Origin: Pseudomonas tumuqii
GTDB taxonomy: Bacteria; Pseudomonadota; Gammaproteobacteria; Pseudomonadales; Pseudomonadaceae
Assembly (NCBI RefSeq): GCF_013184545.1
Contig: NZ_JAAOJA010000001.1
Coordinates: 1 to 64,000 of the forward strand
Length of the DNA stretch: 64,000 nt
Direction of reading: 5' to 3'
Shown: in pieces, positions 8,302 to 16,861 of the stretch
How positions within the stretch are numbered: the stretch's first letter is position 1
How the letters are laid out: each line of letters starts with the position of its first letter
The notes under the pieces: model-generated
What the model was told of the DNA's origin: nothing
The model's input: the letters and a program-made list of their open reading frames with translations, nothing else
Databases searched by the model: none
Translations under genes and position numbers: made by a program

Positions 8302-9075
8302 TTAGCGATTGCTGGACATGAATTGTTTGCAGCGCGCCGAGCTCGGGTTGTCGAACACCTGCTCGGGCGAGCCTTGTTCTTCCACCAGGCCCTGATGGAG
8401 GAACACCACTTCACTGGACACCTGACGGGCGAAGCCCATCTCGTGGGTAACCAGCAGCATGGTGCGGCCTTCATCGGCGAGCGCGCGGATCACATTAAGC
8501 ACTTCTTGTACCATCTCCGGGTCGAGAGCCGAAGTAGGCTCATCGAACAGGATCACTTTCGGCTGCATGGCCAGGGTGCGAGCAATCGCCGCACGCTGCT
8601 GCTGGCCGCCAGACAGCTGGTTGGGGTAGACATGGCGCTTGTCGGAGATGCCGACCTTGGCCAGCAGCGCCTCGGCCCGCTCGATGGCCTCGGCCTTGCT
8701 CAGGCCGAGCACCCGGCGCGGCGCCTCGATGATGTTATCGAGCACGCTCATGTGCGGCCACAGGTTGAAATTCTGAAACACGAAGCCCAGTTCGCTGCGC
8801 AGGCGGTTGATCTGCTTGCCATCGGCAGCGACCAGGTCGCCGTGCTTGCCGGGCTTGAGCTTGAGTTCCTCGCCGGCGACGATGATCTGCCCCTGGTTGG
8901 GGTTTTCCAGCAGATTGATGCAGCGCAGGAAGGTCGACTTGCCGGAACCGGACGAGCCGAGAATCGAGATCACGTCGCCATCGCGAGCGGTGAGGGAGAT
9001 GCCTTTGAGCACCTCGAGGTCGCCATAGCGTTTGTGCAGATTACGGATTTCCAGCGCGGGCGTGGCCTCGGCCAT
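8302..9075 (-). CDS. Amino-acid ABC transporter ATP-binding protein (HisP/ArtP family)
   Basis: 257-residue ABC ATPase. Walker A is LGSSGSGKST at residues 39-48, the ABC signature is LSGGQQQR, Walker B is VILFDEPTSALDPE, and the switch His lies in LLVTHEMGFA. It energises import through the two downstream permeases. It is the first gene of a five-gene minus-strand run (ATPase, binding protein, two permeases, methyltransferase). The AALAEMG-type order matches a HisP-HisJ-HisQ-HisM module. A TTGACG box at 9134-9139 upstream could be its -35 element, but the matching -10 spacing is poor. Confidence 0.93.
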   Translation of the reverse strand: MAEATPALEIRNLHKRYGDLEVLKGISLTARDGDVISILGSSGSGKSTFLRCINLLENPNQGQIIVAGEELKLKPGKHGDLVAADGKQINRLRSELGFVFQNFNLWPHMSVLDNIIEAPRRVLGLSKAEAIERAEALLAKVGISDKRHVYPNQLSGGQQQRAAIARTLAMQPKVILFDEPTSALDPEMVQEVLNVIRALADEGRTMLLVTHEMGFARQVSSEVVFLHQGLVEEQGSPEQVFDNPSSARCKQFMSSNR

Positions 9076-9514
9076 GGGGTGTCCTCTTCTTGTTCGGATG
9101 CGCTCCGGCTATAGCTTGGCCTTCCTGGCGAGCCGTCAAGCTAGCATAGCGTTTCGCCAGCCGCCAAGCCGTTTGGTGTGCGTGCAGGGCCTGGTGTGTC
9201 GCGGGTGTCGCCTGGCTGCTGCTGACTGTCGCGCAGACGCAAAATGGTCCGGGTGTTTAGCCCTGCCGTCGAGAGACTTTGCCAGGCGAAAGGTGTTTCT
9301 GGGTCGGCCCGGCGGCAATCCGTTCGGCGCGAAGCGACAGCCCGCCAGCTTTTGTGCCGCACCGATGAACCATGGGCACTGCCTGCGGCAAGTGACGCCC
9401 TAACCCGCGATGCCAACCCTGCGCGCAGCGCTGCGGTTGATGGCCGAGATGGTCGCAACAATCGCGTCCGCAACACCCAAGGTCCCGTCCAGATGCCACA
9501 AAATCGCAGGCAAT
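9076..9514. other. Intergenic region between transporter operon and tRNA-Phe
   Basis: No convincing gene. The part next to 9076 must hold the promoter of the minus-strand transporter operon; TTGACG at 9134-9139 is the best -35 candidate. Open frames around 9140-9500 lack family features and conflict with each other on both strands. Confidence 0.4.
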
Positions 9515-9549
9515 AAAAAACCCCAAGGAAGGCATCTTCGCTTGGGGTT
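9515..9549 (-). terminator. Intrinsic terminator of tRNA-Phe
   Basis: On the minus strand a 7-bp stem ccccaag / cttgggg (extendable by A:T pairs) is followed by a run of six T residues, 13 bases beyond the tRNA 3' end. Confidence 0.8.
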
Positions 9550-9561
9550 TCTCGGTATTAG

Positions 9562-9637
9562 TGGTGCCCAGGGACGGAATCGAACCGCCGACACGGGGAT
9601 TTTCAATCCCCTGCTCTACCGACTGAGCTACCTGGGC
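9562..9637 (-). tRNA. tRNA-Phe (anticodon GAA)
   Basis: 76-base cloverleaf on the minus strand: acceptor GCCCAGG pairing with CCTGGGC, encoded CCA, D-arm AGCTCAGTCGGTAGAGC, anticodon stem GGGGA with loop TTGAAAA, and T-arm GGTTCGATTCC. The anticodon GAA reads phenylalanine codons. Confidence 0.97.
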
Positions 9638-9752
9638 CAACGGGGCGCTATTAGACGGATTTGCAGGGTGGGTGTCAAGCGTGAGTTTTAAAAATATTTA
9701 GTTATTACGGGCGCTTAGGTTCGGATGGCGGGAGAAGGGCGGTGGTGCTGGG

Positions 9753-9886
9753 TAGCCCGGATGCAATCCGGGGGAGATTTTTCAGGTGCCGGGTTTTCCC
9801 GGATTACGTCTGCGGCTAATCCAGTCTACAAACCGTGGGAGGGGCTTCAGCGGCGAACTTCCAGCAGCGGCTGAAGCCTCTCCCGC
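9753..9886. repeat. Pseudomonas-type intergenic repeats (REP-like)
   Basis: Two kinds of short repeats lie between tRNA-Phe and yggX. The first is tagcccggat...atccggg with a degenerate inverted partner ending near 9829. The second is a facing pair, gtgggaggggcttcagcggc at 9835-9854 and gccgctg-like cggctgaagcctctcccgc ending at 9886. Both can fold into hairpins downstream of yggX. Confidence 0.6.
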
Positions 9887-9892
9887 ATTGGC

Positions 9893-10165
9893 TTACTCGC
9901 TGGGCGGCACGTAGCCTTCGGCCTGGGCGTAGTCCTCGCCGGAGAGGAACTTGTCCATCTCGGCCTGGAGGAATTTGCGGTCCTCGGCGTTCATCATGTT
10001 CAGGCGGCGTTCGTTGATCAGCAGGGTCTGGTGCTTCTGCCATTCGTCCCAGGCTTGCTTGGAGACGTTGTTGTAGATGTCTTCGCCTTTGGCGCCCGGA
10101 TAGGGTGGGCGGTCGAGGCCGGGCAGTTCTTGCTTGTGCTTGCGGCACATTACGGTGCGGGTCAT
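9893..10165 (-). CDS. yggX: Probable Fe(2+)-trafficking protein YggX
   Basis: 90-residue YggX family protein, full length. It starts [24 protein letters not shown], containing the conserved [12 protein letters not shown] block with the single Cys at position 7, and continues with [14 protein letters not shown]. YggX is a small cytoplasmic protein that protects Fe-S clusters from oxidative damage. Its ATG overlaps the mutY stop by four bases (ATGA). The mutY-yggX pairing is widespread in gammaproteobacteria and fits the Fe-S cluster carried by MutY. Confidence 0.96.
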   Translation of the reverse strand: MTRTVMCRKHKQELPGLDRPPYPGAKGEDIYNNVSKQAWDEWQKHQTLLINERRLNMMNAEDRKFLQAEMDKFLSGEDYAQAEGYVPPSE

Positions 10166-11241
10166 GGCTGCTCTCCAGGGTTCTGTTCGGTCGCGAGTGC
10201 GTCGGCCGCGCGCTTCAGCAGTTGCTTCACCGGGGCGGCAAGGCCCAGGCGCGGCGGGGTGGCGAGGTTATACCAGAGCCAGTCGGCCTCGGCCACGGCC
10301 GATGGCGCGGCTTCGACGCGGATCAGCCAGGGTTCGATGGCCAGCTGGAAGTGGCTGAAGGTGTGGCTCAGCCCGGCCAGTTCGCGGCGCTCGCCCAGGT
10401 GCAGGGCGTGGCGGTTGGCGAGCAGCTCGAGACTGGGCAGGTCGTCCAGTTCCGGCAGGCTCCACAAGCCGCCCCAGAGGCCGCTGGAAGGCCGACGGTA
10501 GAGCAGAACCTCGCCAGCCCGGCTGGTCAGGATCGGCATCAGGGTGCGTCTCTGCGGCAGCGCCTTTCGCGGTTTGGCGATCGGGTAGCGAATCTCCAGG
10601 CCGAGCAGGTGGGCCTGGCAGCCGCTTTGCAGCGGGCAGAGCAGGCAGCTGGGCTTGCTGCGGGTGCAGAGGGTGGCGCCGAGATCCATCATCGCCTGGG
10701 TGTAATGATTGACCCGCGCGTGCGGGGTCAGGCGCTCGGCGACGTCCCAGAGTTGCTTGGCGACTTTCGGCTCGCCCGGGTAGCCCTCCTGGGCCACGTA
10801 GCGCGCCAGCACCCGTTTGACGTTGCCGTCGAGAATCGGCGCGCGCAGGCCCATGCTCAGGCTGGCGATGGCGCCCGCGGTGGAGCGGCCGATGCCGGGT
10901 AGTTCGGTCAGTTGCTCGACGTCGCGGGGGAACTCGCCGCCGTGCTCGGCCATGACGATCTGCGCGGCCTTCTGCAGGTTGCGGGCGCGGGTGTAGTAGC
11001 CGAGGCCGGTCCACAGGTGCAGCACTTCGTCTTCCGGCGCTTCGGCCAGGTCCTTTACCATCGGCAGCGCGGCCATGAAGCGGTCGAAGTAGCCGAGCAC
11101 GGTGCTGACCTGGGTCTGCTGCAGCATGATTTCCGAGACCCAGACCCGGTAGGGGCTGATGCCCTGCTGCCAGGGCAGATCCTTGCGCCCGTGCTGGTCG
11201 TACCAGTCGAGCACGCTGCTTGCGAACTGCTCGGGGCTCAT
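10162..11241 (-). CDS. mutY: A/G-specific adenine DNA glycosylase MutY
   Basis: 359-residue base-excision repair enzyme that removes adenine mispaired with 8-oxoguanine. The catalytic Glu37 lies in [11 protein letters not shown]. The helix-hairpin-helix with [13 protein letters not shown] and the catalytic Asp of ILDGNVKRV follow. The [4Fe-4S] ligands are spaced C-X6-C-X2-C-X5-C in the block from ATLC to SGC. A C-terminal NUDIX-like domain, which reads 8-oxoG, fills the last 130 residues. It is coupled to yggX downstream and to the AsmA-like gene upstream by four-base overlaps, making a three-gene operon. Confidence 0.97.
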   Translation of the reverse strand: MSPEQFASSVLDWYDQHGRKDLPWQQGISPYRVWVSEIMLQQTQVSTVLGYFDRFMAALPMVKDLAEAPEDEVLHLWTGLGYYTRARNLQKAAQIVMAEHGGEFPRDVEQLTELPGIGRSTAGAIASLSMGLRAPILDGNVKRVLARYVAQEGYPGEPKVAKQLWDVAERLTPHARVNHYTQAMMDLGATLCTRSKPSCLLCPLQSGCQAHLLGLEIRYPIAKPRKALPQRRTLMPILTSRAGEVLLYRRPSSGLWGGLWSLPELDDLPSLELLANRHALHLGERRELAGLSHTFSHFQLAIEPWLIRVEAAPSAVAEADWLWYNLATPPRLGLAAPVKQLLKRAADALATEQNPGEQP

Positions 11242-13469
11242 TGCTTGAACAGGCCCTTGAGGGCGTCTTTCAGTTCGGGGCTGACCTTGTCGCCGAGCTT
11301 TTCTTCGATCTTTTCGTTGAGCTTGTTGCCGGCCAGCTTGGCGGCGACCTTGCCCATGCCATCCTGATCCAGGCGGCAGGTCCTGCCGCCCATTTCCAGC
11401 GGGCCGCGGCAGCGCAGCGGCCAGGCGATGCCGATATAGCGCTCGTTGACCTGGCAGGCCGGGTCGGGCATTTCGCGCTGGTCGCCGATCAGGGTGATGC
11501 CGACACGATAGTCGAGGCCGAGGACGCGCAGATCCACGTCGCCATCGCCGCCGACTGTGAGGCCGGGGACGCTGGCCTTGAGGTCCGGGTTGTGGGCCAC
11601 GCCATTGAGGAAGGTCAGGTTGCCCTGCAGGGTCTCGAAGGGGGTGTCCTTGGCGCGCGGCTCGCCGCTCAGGGCCTTGCGGTTGAGTGCGGCAATGCCG
11701 CGGCAGAGTTGTTGCTCGAGGTTGGCACCGATCAGCACGCCATCATTGAGGGCGAAGTTGGCCGTGCCGTTGAGGCCGTCGACCCAGGCCTTCTGGCTGT
11801 TGCCGCTGGTGCTCAGGTTGGCTTGCAGGTCGAGCAGGCCGGTGACCGGCGAGGGCTGCTGCTCGCTCTTGAGGAAGGGTTCTACGCTGATCCGCTGCAG
11901 GCGCTTTTGCAGGCTCAGCAGTGGAGTGGCCGGGCGCACGTCGACCGTCGCCTTGAGGTCGAAATCGCCGCTGCCGAGCTTGCCGCGCATTTCTTCCAGG
12001 GTCAGCAGGCCGGCCCGGCTCTTGGCCTTGAGGTTGAAGGCGCTGATGGCTTGCTTTTGGTAAGTCAGCTGGTCGAGGCCCAGCGCCAGTTGCAGGTCGA
12101 GGCTGCGCAGGCGCTCGACCGGCAGCACCGTGGTGGCGCTCCAGGCGTGCTGGGTGGGCGCCTTGGGCAGCGGCGTGCTGCCACTCTGGCCGGCGCTGGC
12201 GACGCTTTGCTTGACCTCGGCCTGGCGCGCGGCGCCGGCATCCTGGCTGTCCTTGCTGGGCTTCGGCAGGTAGCGGTCGAGATCCAGGCTGTCGCCCTTG
12301 AGCTCCACGCGCAGGGCCTGCTTGGCGAAGTCGGCGATGCCGATCTGGCCGCTGAAGCTGCTGTCGTCGAGCTTCAGCTTCAGCTCTTCCATGGTCAGGC
12401 TGGTCGAGCTGCCGCTGAGGCGGCTGACCAGCTCGAACTGGCCGAGGGCCTTGTCATCGTTCAGCGGCGGCAGTTTCTGGCCGATGGTGGCGAGGAATTC
12501 GCGCAGGTTGACCGGCGCGATGGACAGGCCACCAGTCAGTTTCGGCTCGCTATCCAGGTCGCGGATTTTCACTTCGCCGAGGACACGCAGCTGGTTGGCC
12601 GAGAGTTTCAGGCCGTTCCATTCGGCGATCTGGGCGGCCAGGTCGGCCAGCAGTTGGCCTTGCAGGGAGTAGGTCAGGGTCTGTCCGTCGAAGGGCTCGC
12701 CGGAGGCTTCGCCGGAAATCTTGGCGTCTTCCAGTTGGTAGCGCTTGAGCGCACGGTCGAAGCGCAGCTCGCCTTGCAGTTCGCTGCGCGCCCGCACGAC
12801 CGGCTGATTGGTGCCGAAGAAGGCACTGAGTTTGACCGGAATGGCTGCCCCTTCGCGGATCGCCCCGGTGGTCAGCTGAATGCTTTCGGCGCTGAATTGC
12901 TGGCCTTTCTGCGCGTCGTGGTAATCGATGCGCGCGCTGTTGACGATCAGGCTGTCGATATCCAGCTTGATCGGCTCGGCGCCTGACGGCGTGCTCGCGG
13001 GCTGCTCGTCTGCGGCTGGTGCAGGCGCTGCGCCGGCGACTGTGTTCACGGCCGCGGCGGGTTGTGGCGGGCGGCCGACATCTTCCCAGTTGCCGCGGCC
13101 TTTTTCGTCGCGCTGCAGGTTCAGGTTGAGGCCGTCGACGCGGATGTCGCTCATCTGTATTTCGCGGCGCAGCAGCGGCAGCACGCGCACCGACAGGCCG
13201 AGCAGGCGCAGGTCGGCAAAGGGCTGGTCGGGAGTGGTGGCGCTGGCCAGGGTGGCGTCGGTCAGCTCAAGGCCGAGCCAGGGAAACAGGCTCCAGCCGA
13301 TGTCACCATTGAGGGTCAGTTCCAGGTTGGCCTTGTCGCGGGCCAGCTGGCGAATTTCGTCTTTGTAGTCGTTGGGATCGAACAGGTGGGTGAGGGCAAA
13401 GCCCAGGGCCACCAGGATCAGCAACAGCCCGAGAAAAAACAGACCCAGGATTTTGCCGAGCGCTTTCAT
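11238..13469 (-). CDS. asmA: AsmA family protein
   Basis: 743-residue inner-membrane-anchored periplasmic protein of the AsmA family. A short cytoplasmic N-terminus and one transmembrane helix ([20 protein letters not shown]) precede [16 protein letters not shown], the conserved opening of AsmA. A long beta-rich periplasmic domain follows, interrupted by an Ala/Pro-rich linker around residues 150-185. AsmA-like proteins are implicated in phospholipid transport and outer-membrane homeostasis. I start at the ATG at 13469, since the frame upstream has no membrane-protein features. Its stop overlaps the mutY start by four bases. Confidence 0.9.
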   Translation of the reverse strand: MKALGKILGLFFLGLLLILVALGFALTHLFDPNDYKDEIRQLARDKANLELTLNGDIGWSLFPWLGLELTDATLASATTPDQPFADLRLLGLSVRVLPLLRREIQMSDIRVDGLNLNLQRDEKGRGNWEDVGRPPQPAAAVNTVAGAAPAPAADEQPASTPSGAEPIKLDIDSLIVNSARIDYHDAQKGQQFSAESIQLTTGAIREGAAIPVKLSAFFGTNQPVVRARSELQGELRFDRALKRYQLEDAKISGEASGEPFDGQTLTYSLQGQLLADLAAQIAEWNGLKLSANQLRVLGEVKIRDLDSEPKLTGGLSIAPVNLREFLATIGQKLPPLNDDKALGQFELVSRLSGSSTSLTMEELKLKLDDSSFSGQIGIADFAKQALRVELKGDSLDLDRYLPKPSKDSQDAGAARQAEVKQSVASAGQSGSTPLPKAPTQHAWSATTVLPVERLRSLDLQLALGLDQLTYQKQAISAFNLKAKSRAGLLTLEEMRGKLGSGDFDLKATVDVRPATPLLSLQKRLQRISVEPFLKSEQQPSPVTGLLDLQANLSTSGNSQKAWVDGLNGTANFALNDGVLIGANLEQQLCRGIAALNRKALSGEPRAKDTPFETLQGNLTFLNGVAHNPDLKASVPGLTVGGDGDVDLRVLGLDYRVGITLIGDQREMPDPACQVNERYIGIAWPLRCRGPLEMGGRTCRLDQDGMGKVAAKLAGNKLNEKIEEKLGDKVSPELKDALKGLFKQ

Positions 13470-13589
13470 GGACGATTCCTTGTTTCGGATAACTTGAATT
13501 GAGTCGGCGAGTATAGCGCCGACCGCTGCAATAGGCAGGCCGGCGAAAGTCCGGGTTGTGTGCTGATTTTGCAAGCGGCTTTTACAGCG

Positions 13590-13773
13590 CTAGCAGCCTG
13601 TCGGACTTGACCGTCCGTAGCGAGGGAAAGTCCGTGGTCCGACATCTCGGGTTGAGGCAGTTTTTGTGCGCTTTTGAGGCGAATAGTCGCTCTATTTAAC
13701 GAAAAAGCGCGCAGAAAATGACCAATCCCGGCTTTTCCGCAGCAGGGCAGTGTTAAGTCCGACAGGCTGCTAG
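13590..13773. mobile_element. MITE-like element with perfect terminal inverted repeats and CTAG duplication
   Basis: The first 19 bases (ctagcagcctgtcggactt) are the exact inverted copy of the last 19 (13755-13773). If the outer CTAG is a 4-bp target duplication, the element proper is 176 bp (13594-13769) with 15-bp inverted ends and no coding capacity. Removing it with one CTAG restores an open reading frame in the neighbouring gene ending ...VALAL-stop, which supports a true insertion. CTAG target duplication suggests mobilisation by an IS5-family transposase; that assignment is inference. Confidence 0.8.
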
Positions 13774-14868
13774 GGCCACGCGTTCGGCGATCGCCAGGCT
13801 GGCGGTCAGTCCGGGCGACTCGATGCCGAACAGATTGATCAGGCCCGGCAGGCCGTGATCGCTTGCGGTTTGGATAAGGAAGTCGGCGGCGGGTTCCCCG
13901 GGGCCGGCGAGTTTCGGCCGGATGCCGCAGTAGCCGGGCACCAGGCGCGTGCTGTCGAGCTGCGGAAAATAGCGGCGGATTGCCTTGGCAAAGGGTTCGC
14001 GCAGCTGTTCGTCGACCCGGTAATCGATCTGTTGCAGATACTCGGCGTCCGGGCCAAAGCGCAGCTGGCCGCCGAGGTCGAGGGTGGCGTGGATGCCCAG
14101 GCCCGCGGTGTTGGCCTCCGGCAGCGGATAGATCAGGTGCTGGAAGGGCGCGCGGCCGCTGTAGCCGAAGTAGCGACCGCGGCACAGGTGCAAAGCCGGG
14201 ATCTGCGCGGCAGGCAGGCCGGCGGTGCGCTGCGCCAGTTGCTGGGCGAACAGGCCGCCGGCATTGATCACCCGCTGCGCCTTGAGCTGGAAGGCTTCGC
14301 CGGCGCTGCGGCCGGTGACGAGCCAGCCGTCAGGGCCGGGTTCGAGCTGGTCGACGCGGGTTTGCAGGACCAGTTGGGCACCCTGATTCTCGGCGGCGGC
14401 GAGCAGTGATTGCAGGTAGGCATGGCTGTCGATGATTCCGGTGCTCGGCGACAGCAGCGCCGCGACGCCGCGCACGGCGGGCTCCAGTTCGGCGAGCAGG
14501 GATTGCTCGATAGCTTGCAGGTCATGCACGCCGCAGGCTTGGGCATTGGTGGCCAGCGCCTCCAGCTTGCCACGTTCGGCCGCGCTGACCGCCACCAGCA
14601 GCTTGCCGATCCGCCGGTGCGCCACCTGATGCTGGGCGCACCAGGCATACAGGCGCTCGCGGCCTTCCAGGCACAGCTCGGCTTTCAGCGAACCGGGAGC
14701 GTAGTAGAGGCCGGCGTGGATCACCTCGGAGTTGCGGCTGGAGGTGTGGCTGCCGATCAGCGCTTCCGCCTCGACGATCAGGCAGCTCTGCTGCGCGCTG
14801 GCCAGGCGCGCGGCGCAGGCCAGGCCGAGGGCGCCGGCGCCGATGATCAGGGTGTCGATGCTGTCCAT
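13753..14868 (-). CDS. FAD-dependent oxidoreductase (L-2-hydroxyglutarate dehydrogenase LhgO-like)
   Basis: 371-residue DAO-family flavoprotein. The N-terminal dinucleotide site is DTLIIGAGALGLACAARLA (residues 5-23). RNSEVIHAGLYYAPGSLKA follows and is characteristic of the L2HGDH/LhgO/YgaF group, which oxidises L-2-hydroxyglutarate or related hydroxyacids with electrons passed to quinone. I start at the ATG at 14868 immediately before the Rossmann strand. The last six residues (LAACRT) and the stop codon are supplied by the end of a MITE inserted at the 3' end; the ancestral ending was probably VALAL. The damage is small, so activity is likely kept. Confidence 0.85.
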   Translation of the reverse strand: MDSIDTLIIGAGALGLACAARLASAQQSCLIVEAEALIGSHTSSRNSEVIHAGLYYAPGSLKAELCLEGRERLYAWCAQHQVAHRRIGKLLVAVSAAERGKLEALATNAQACGVHDLQAIEQSLLAELEPAVRGVAALLSPSTGIIDSHAYLQSLLAAAENQGAQLVLQTRVDQLEPGPDGWLVTGRSAGEAFQLKAQRVINAGGLFAQQLAQRTAGLPAAQIPALHLCRGRYFGYSGRAPFQHLIYPLPEANTAGLGIHATLDLGGQLRFGPDAEYLQQIDYRVDEQLREPFAKAIRRYFPQLDSTRLVPGYCGIRPKLAGPGEPAADFLIQTASDHGLPGLINLFGIESPGLTASLAIAERVALAACRT

Positions 14869-15052
14869 GGTGGGTGCGGTGTTTGGTTTCGGCGGGTTTG
14901 GCTGCCGAGCATAGCAAGATCTGCGAGCTGGCTGGCTTGCACATGCAGCGCTTTTGGGGGGGGCGGCGTTCAACCGCTAACAGCGGCATGCGCTGCTAAC
15001 TCAACCTGCTATCGAGCTTTAACCGCGAAGCTGTATGCCCCGTTCGATTGTC

Positions 15053-15143
15053 TCGCGGCTAAAGCCCCTCCCACAAAGCGCTCGTCAGCGTACGCCGATG
15101 CGGCGACCTGCCTCGATCAGGGTGGGAGGGGCTTTAGCCGCGA
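15053..15143. repeat. Facing pair of REP-like repeats
   Basis: tcgcggctaaagcccctccc at 15053-15072 faces its inverted copy gggaggggctttagccgcga at 15124-15143. The pair sits between the oxidoreductase start and the nitrate transporter 3' end and could form a long hairpin. Pseudomonas genomes carry many such pairs. Confidence 0.7.
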
Positions 15144-15167
15144 AATCCGCGGGCATATGGGTGGCGC

Positions 15168-15950
15168 CTACTGCAGGCGATGACGGTCGTGGAGAAAGCT
15201 CAGCACCGCGCGGCGGCAGCGGTTGTACTCGTGGTCGTCGGCCAGGGCGATGCGGTCGCGCGGGCGCGGCAGGTCCACGGTGAGGATTTCGCCGATGGTG
15301 GCGGAGGGGCCGTTGGTCATCATCACGATGCGGTCGGAGAGCAGCACCGCCTCGTCGACATCGTGGGTGATCATCATCATGGTGTTGCCCAGGTCCGTCT
15401 GGATGCGCATCACCTCGTTCTGCAGGTGGGCGCGGGTGAGGGCGTCGAGGGCGCCGAAGGGTTCGTCGAGCAGCAGCACCTTGGGCTTCATCGCCAGGGC
15501 GCGGGCGATGCCGACGCGCTGCTTCATGCCGCCGGAAATCTCCTGGGGGTACTTGTGCAGGGCGTGGCCCATGCTCACCAGCTTGAGGTTGTGCTCGATC
15601 CACTCGCGGCGCCCGCTCTTGCTCATGCTGCGCTTGAACACCTTGTTGACCGCCACTTCGACGTTTTCGAACACCGTCAGCCAGGGCAGCAGCGAGTGGT
15701 TCTGGAACACCATGCCGCGGTCCGGGCCGGGGCCGCTGACTTCCTTGCCGTCGAGGATGACCACGCCGAGGCTGGGGTCGAGCAGGCCAGCGACGATGTT
15801 CAGCACCGTCGATTTGCCGCAGCCGGAGTGGCCGATGATCGAGATGAATTCGCCCTTGTCGATGCGCAGGTTGATGTTCTTCAGCACCTGGGAGGCCAGG
15901 TCGTCGCGCACGAAGCTTTTGTCCAGTTGTTCGATGGAGAGGTAGCTCAT
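15168..15950 (-). CDS. Nitrate ABC transporter ATP-binding protein (NrtD/NasD type)
   Basis: 260-residue ABC ATPase of the nitrate/taurine/sulfonate family. Walker A is GHSGCGKST at residues 40-48, the signature EISGGMKQR, and Walker B VLLLDEPFGALD. The H-loop is MMMITHDVDEA. Length and the GPGPDRGMVFQNHSLLPWLTV block match nitrate-specific members. I start at the ATG at 15950 (MSYLSIEQLDKSF); the upstream frame belongs to the permease region. It is third in a minus-strand operon after the binding protein and permease, 10 bases from the permease stop. Confidence 0.92.
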   Translation of the reverse strand: MSYLSIEQLDKSFVRDDLASQVLKNINLRIDKGEFISIIGHSGCGKSTVLNIVAGLLDPSLGVVILDGKEVSGPGPDRGMVFQNHSLLPWLTVFENVEVAVNKVFKRSMSKSGRREWIEHNLKLVSMGHALHKYPQEISGGMKQRVGIARALAMKPKVLLLDEPFGALDALTRAHLQNEVMRIQTDLGNTMMMITHDVDEAVLLSDRIVMMTNGPSATIGEILTVDLPRPRDRIALADDHEYNRCRRAVLSFLHDRHRLQ

Positions 15951-15960
15951 GTCCGAATCC

Positions 15961-16830
15961 TCAGGCGGCGGGAATGCCGCGGGTGATGCGCCGGCCGGCG
16001 AAGGCCACCAGGCGGTCGAGGAAGAAACCAACCACGCCGATATAGACGAGGGCGAGAATGATGTCGCTGATGCGCGAGGCGTTCCAGGCGTCCCAGATGA
16101 AGAAGCCGATGCCGACCCCGCCGATGAGCATTTCCGCGGCGATGATCGCCAGCCAGGACAGGCCGACACCGATGCGCAGGCCGGTGAAGATATAGGGCGC
16201 GGCGGCCGGCAGCATGATGATGTGAAAGTACTCCCAGGCATTCAGCTGGATCACCTGGGCGACGTTGCGGTAGTCCTGGGGAATATTGCGGATGCCCACC
16301 GAGGTGTTGATGATGATCGGCCAGATCGCGGTGATGAAGATCACGAAGATCGCCGACGGGTGGCTGTCCTGGAAGCCGGCCAGGGACAGTGGCAGCCAGG
16401 CCAGCGGCGGCACGGTGCGCAGCACCTGGAACAGCGGGTCGAGACCGCGCATGGCCCAGTCCGACTGGCCGATCAGCACGCCGAGGGCGACCCCCGCCGC
16501 CACCGCCAGCAGATAACCCACCGCGACCCGCTTGAGACTGGCCAGCAGTTGCCAGGCCAGGCCGACGTCATTGCCGCCGTTGTCGTAGAAGGGATCGACG
16601 ATCAGCTCCCAGGTCTCGCTGAGCACCTGGGAGGGTGGCGGCAGGGCGGCGCCGGCACCCGAACAGAGCATCTCCCAGAGCAGGCCCAGGGCCAGCAGGA
16701 CCACCAGCGGCGGCAGCAGATCCTGCAGCAGGGTTTGCTGCAGGCGCGTGGCGCTTTTGCTCAGCCAGGACGGCGCGGCGCTCGGGGCCGGCGTGGCGAC
16801 GGGTGGCTGGAGTTTGACGTTGGCGTTCAT
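15961..16830 (-). CDS. ntrB: Nitrate ABC transporter permease (NrtB type)
   Basis: 289-residue inner-membrane permease of the NrtB/SsuC family. A Pro/Ala-rich cytoplasmic N-terminus (residues 1-30) precedes about six membrane segments. The block PPLAWLPLSLAGFQDSHPSAIFV and the EAA-type loop AQVIQLNAWEYFHIIMLPAA are typical of nitrate/nitrite importers. It forms the channel for the Tat-exported binding protein encoded upstream and is powered by the ATPase downstream. The commonly used transporter name ntrB must not be confused with the nitrogen sensor kinase NtrB at 33670-34755. Confidence 0.9.
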   Translation of the reverse strand: MNANVKLQPPVATPAPSAAPSWLSKSATRLQQTLLQDLLPPLVVLLALGLLWEMLCSGAGAALPPPSQVLSETWELIVDPFYDNGGNDVGLAWQLLASLKRVAVGYLLAVAAGVALGVLIGQSDWAMRGLDPLFQVLRTVPPLAWLPLSLAGFQDSHPSAIFVIFITAIWPIIINTSVGIRNIPQDYRNVAQVIQLNAWEYFHIIMLPAAAPYIFTGLRIGVGLSWLAIIAAEMLIGGVGIGFFIWDAWNASRISDIILALVYIGVVGFFLDRLVAFAGRRITRGIPAA

Positions 16831-16861
16831 GGGTTGTCTCCTCGCAGGCGGTGCATGGCGA

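Noticed and set aside
6832..9114. 760-residue open frame on the plus strand
   Set aside because: It runs antisense through four well-supported transporter genes, and its His/Gln/Gly-rich composition is typical of antisense reading in GC-rich DNA.
9108..9139. Sigma70 promoter TTGACG/TATAGC before the HisP-type gene
   Set aside because: The spacer is 20 bases, too long for confidence, so it is mentioned only in the gene note.
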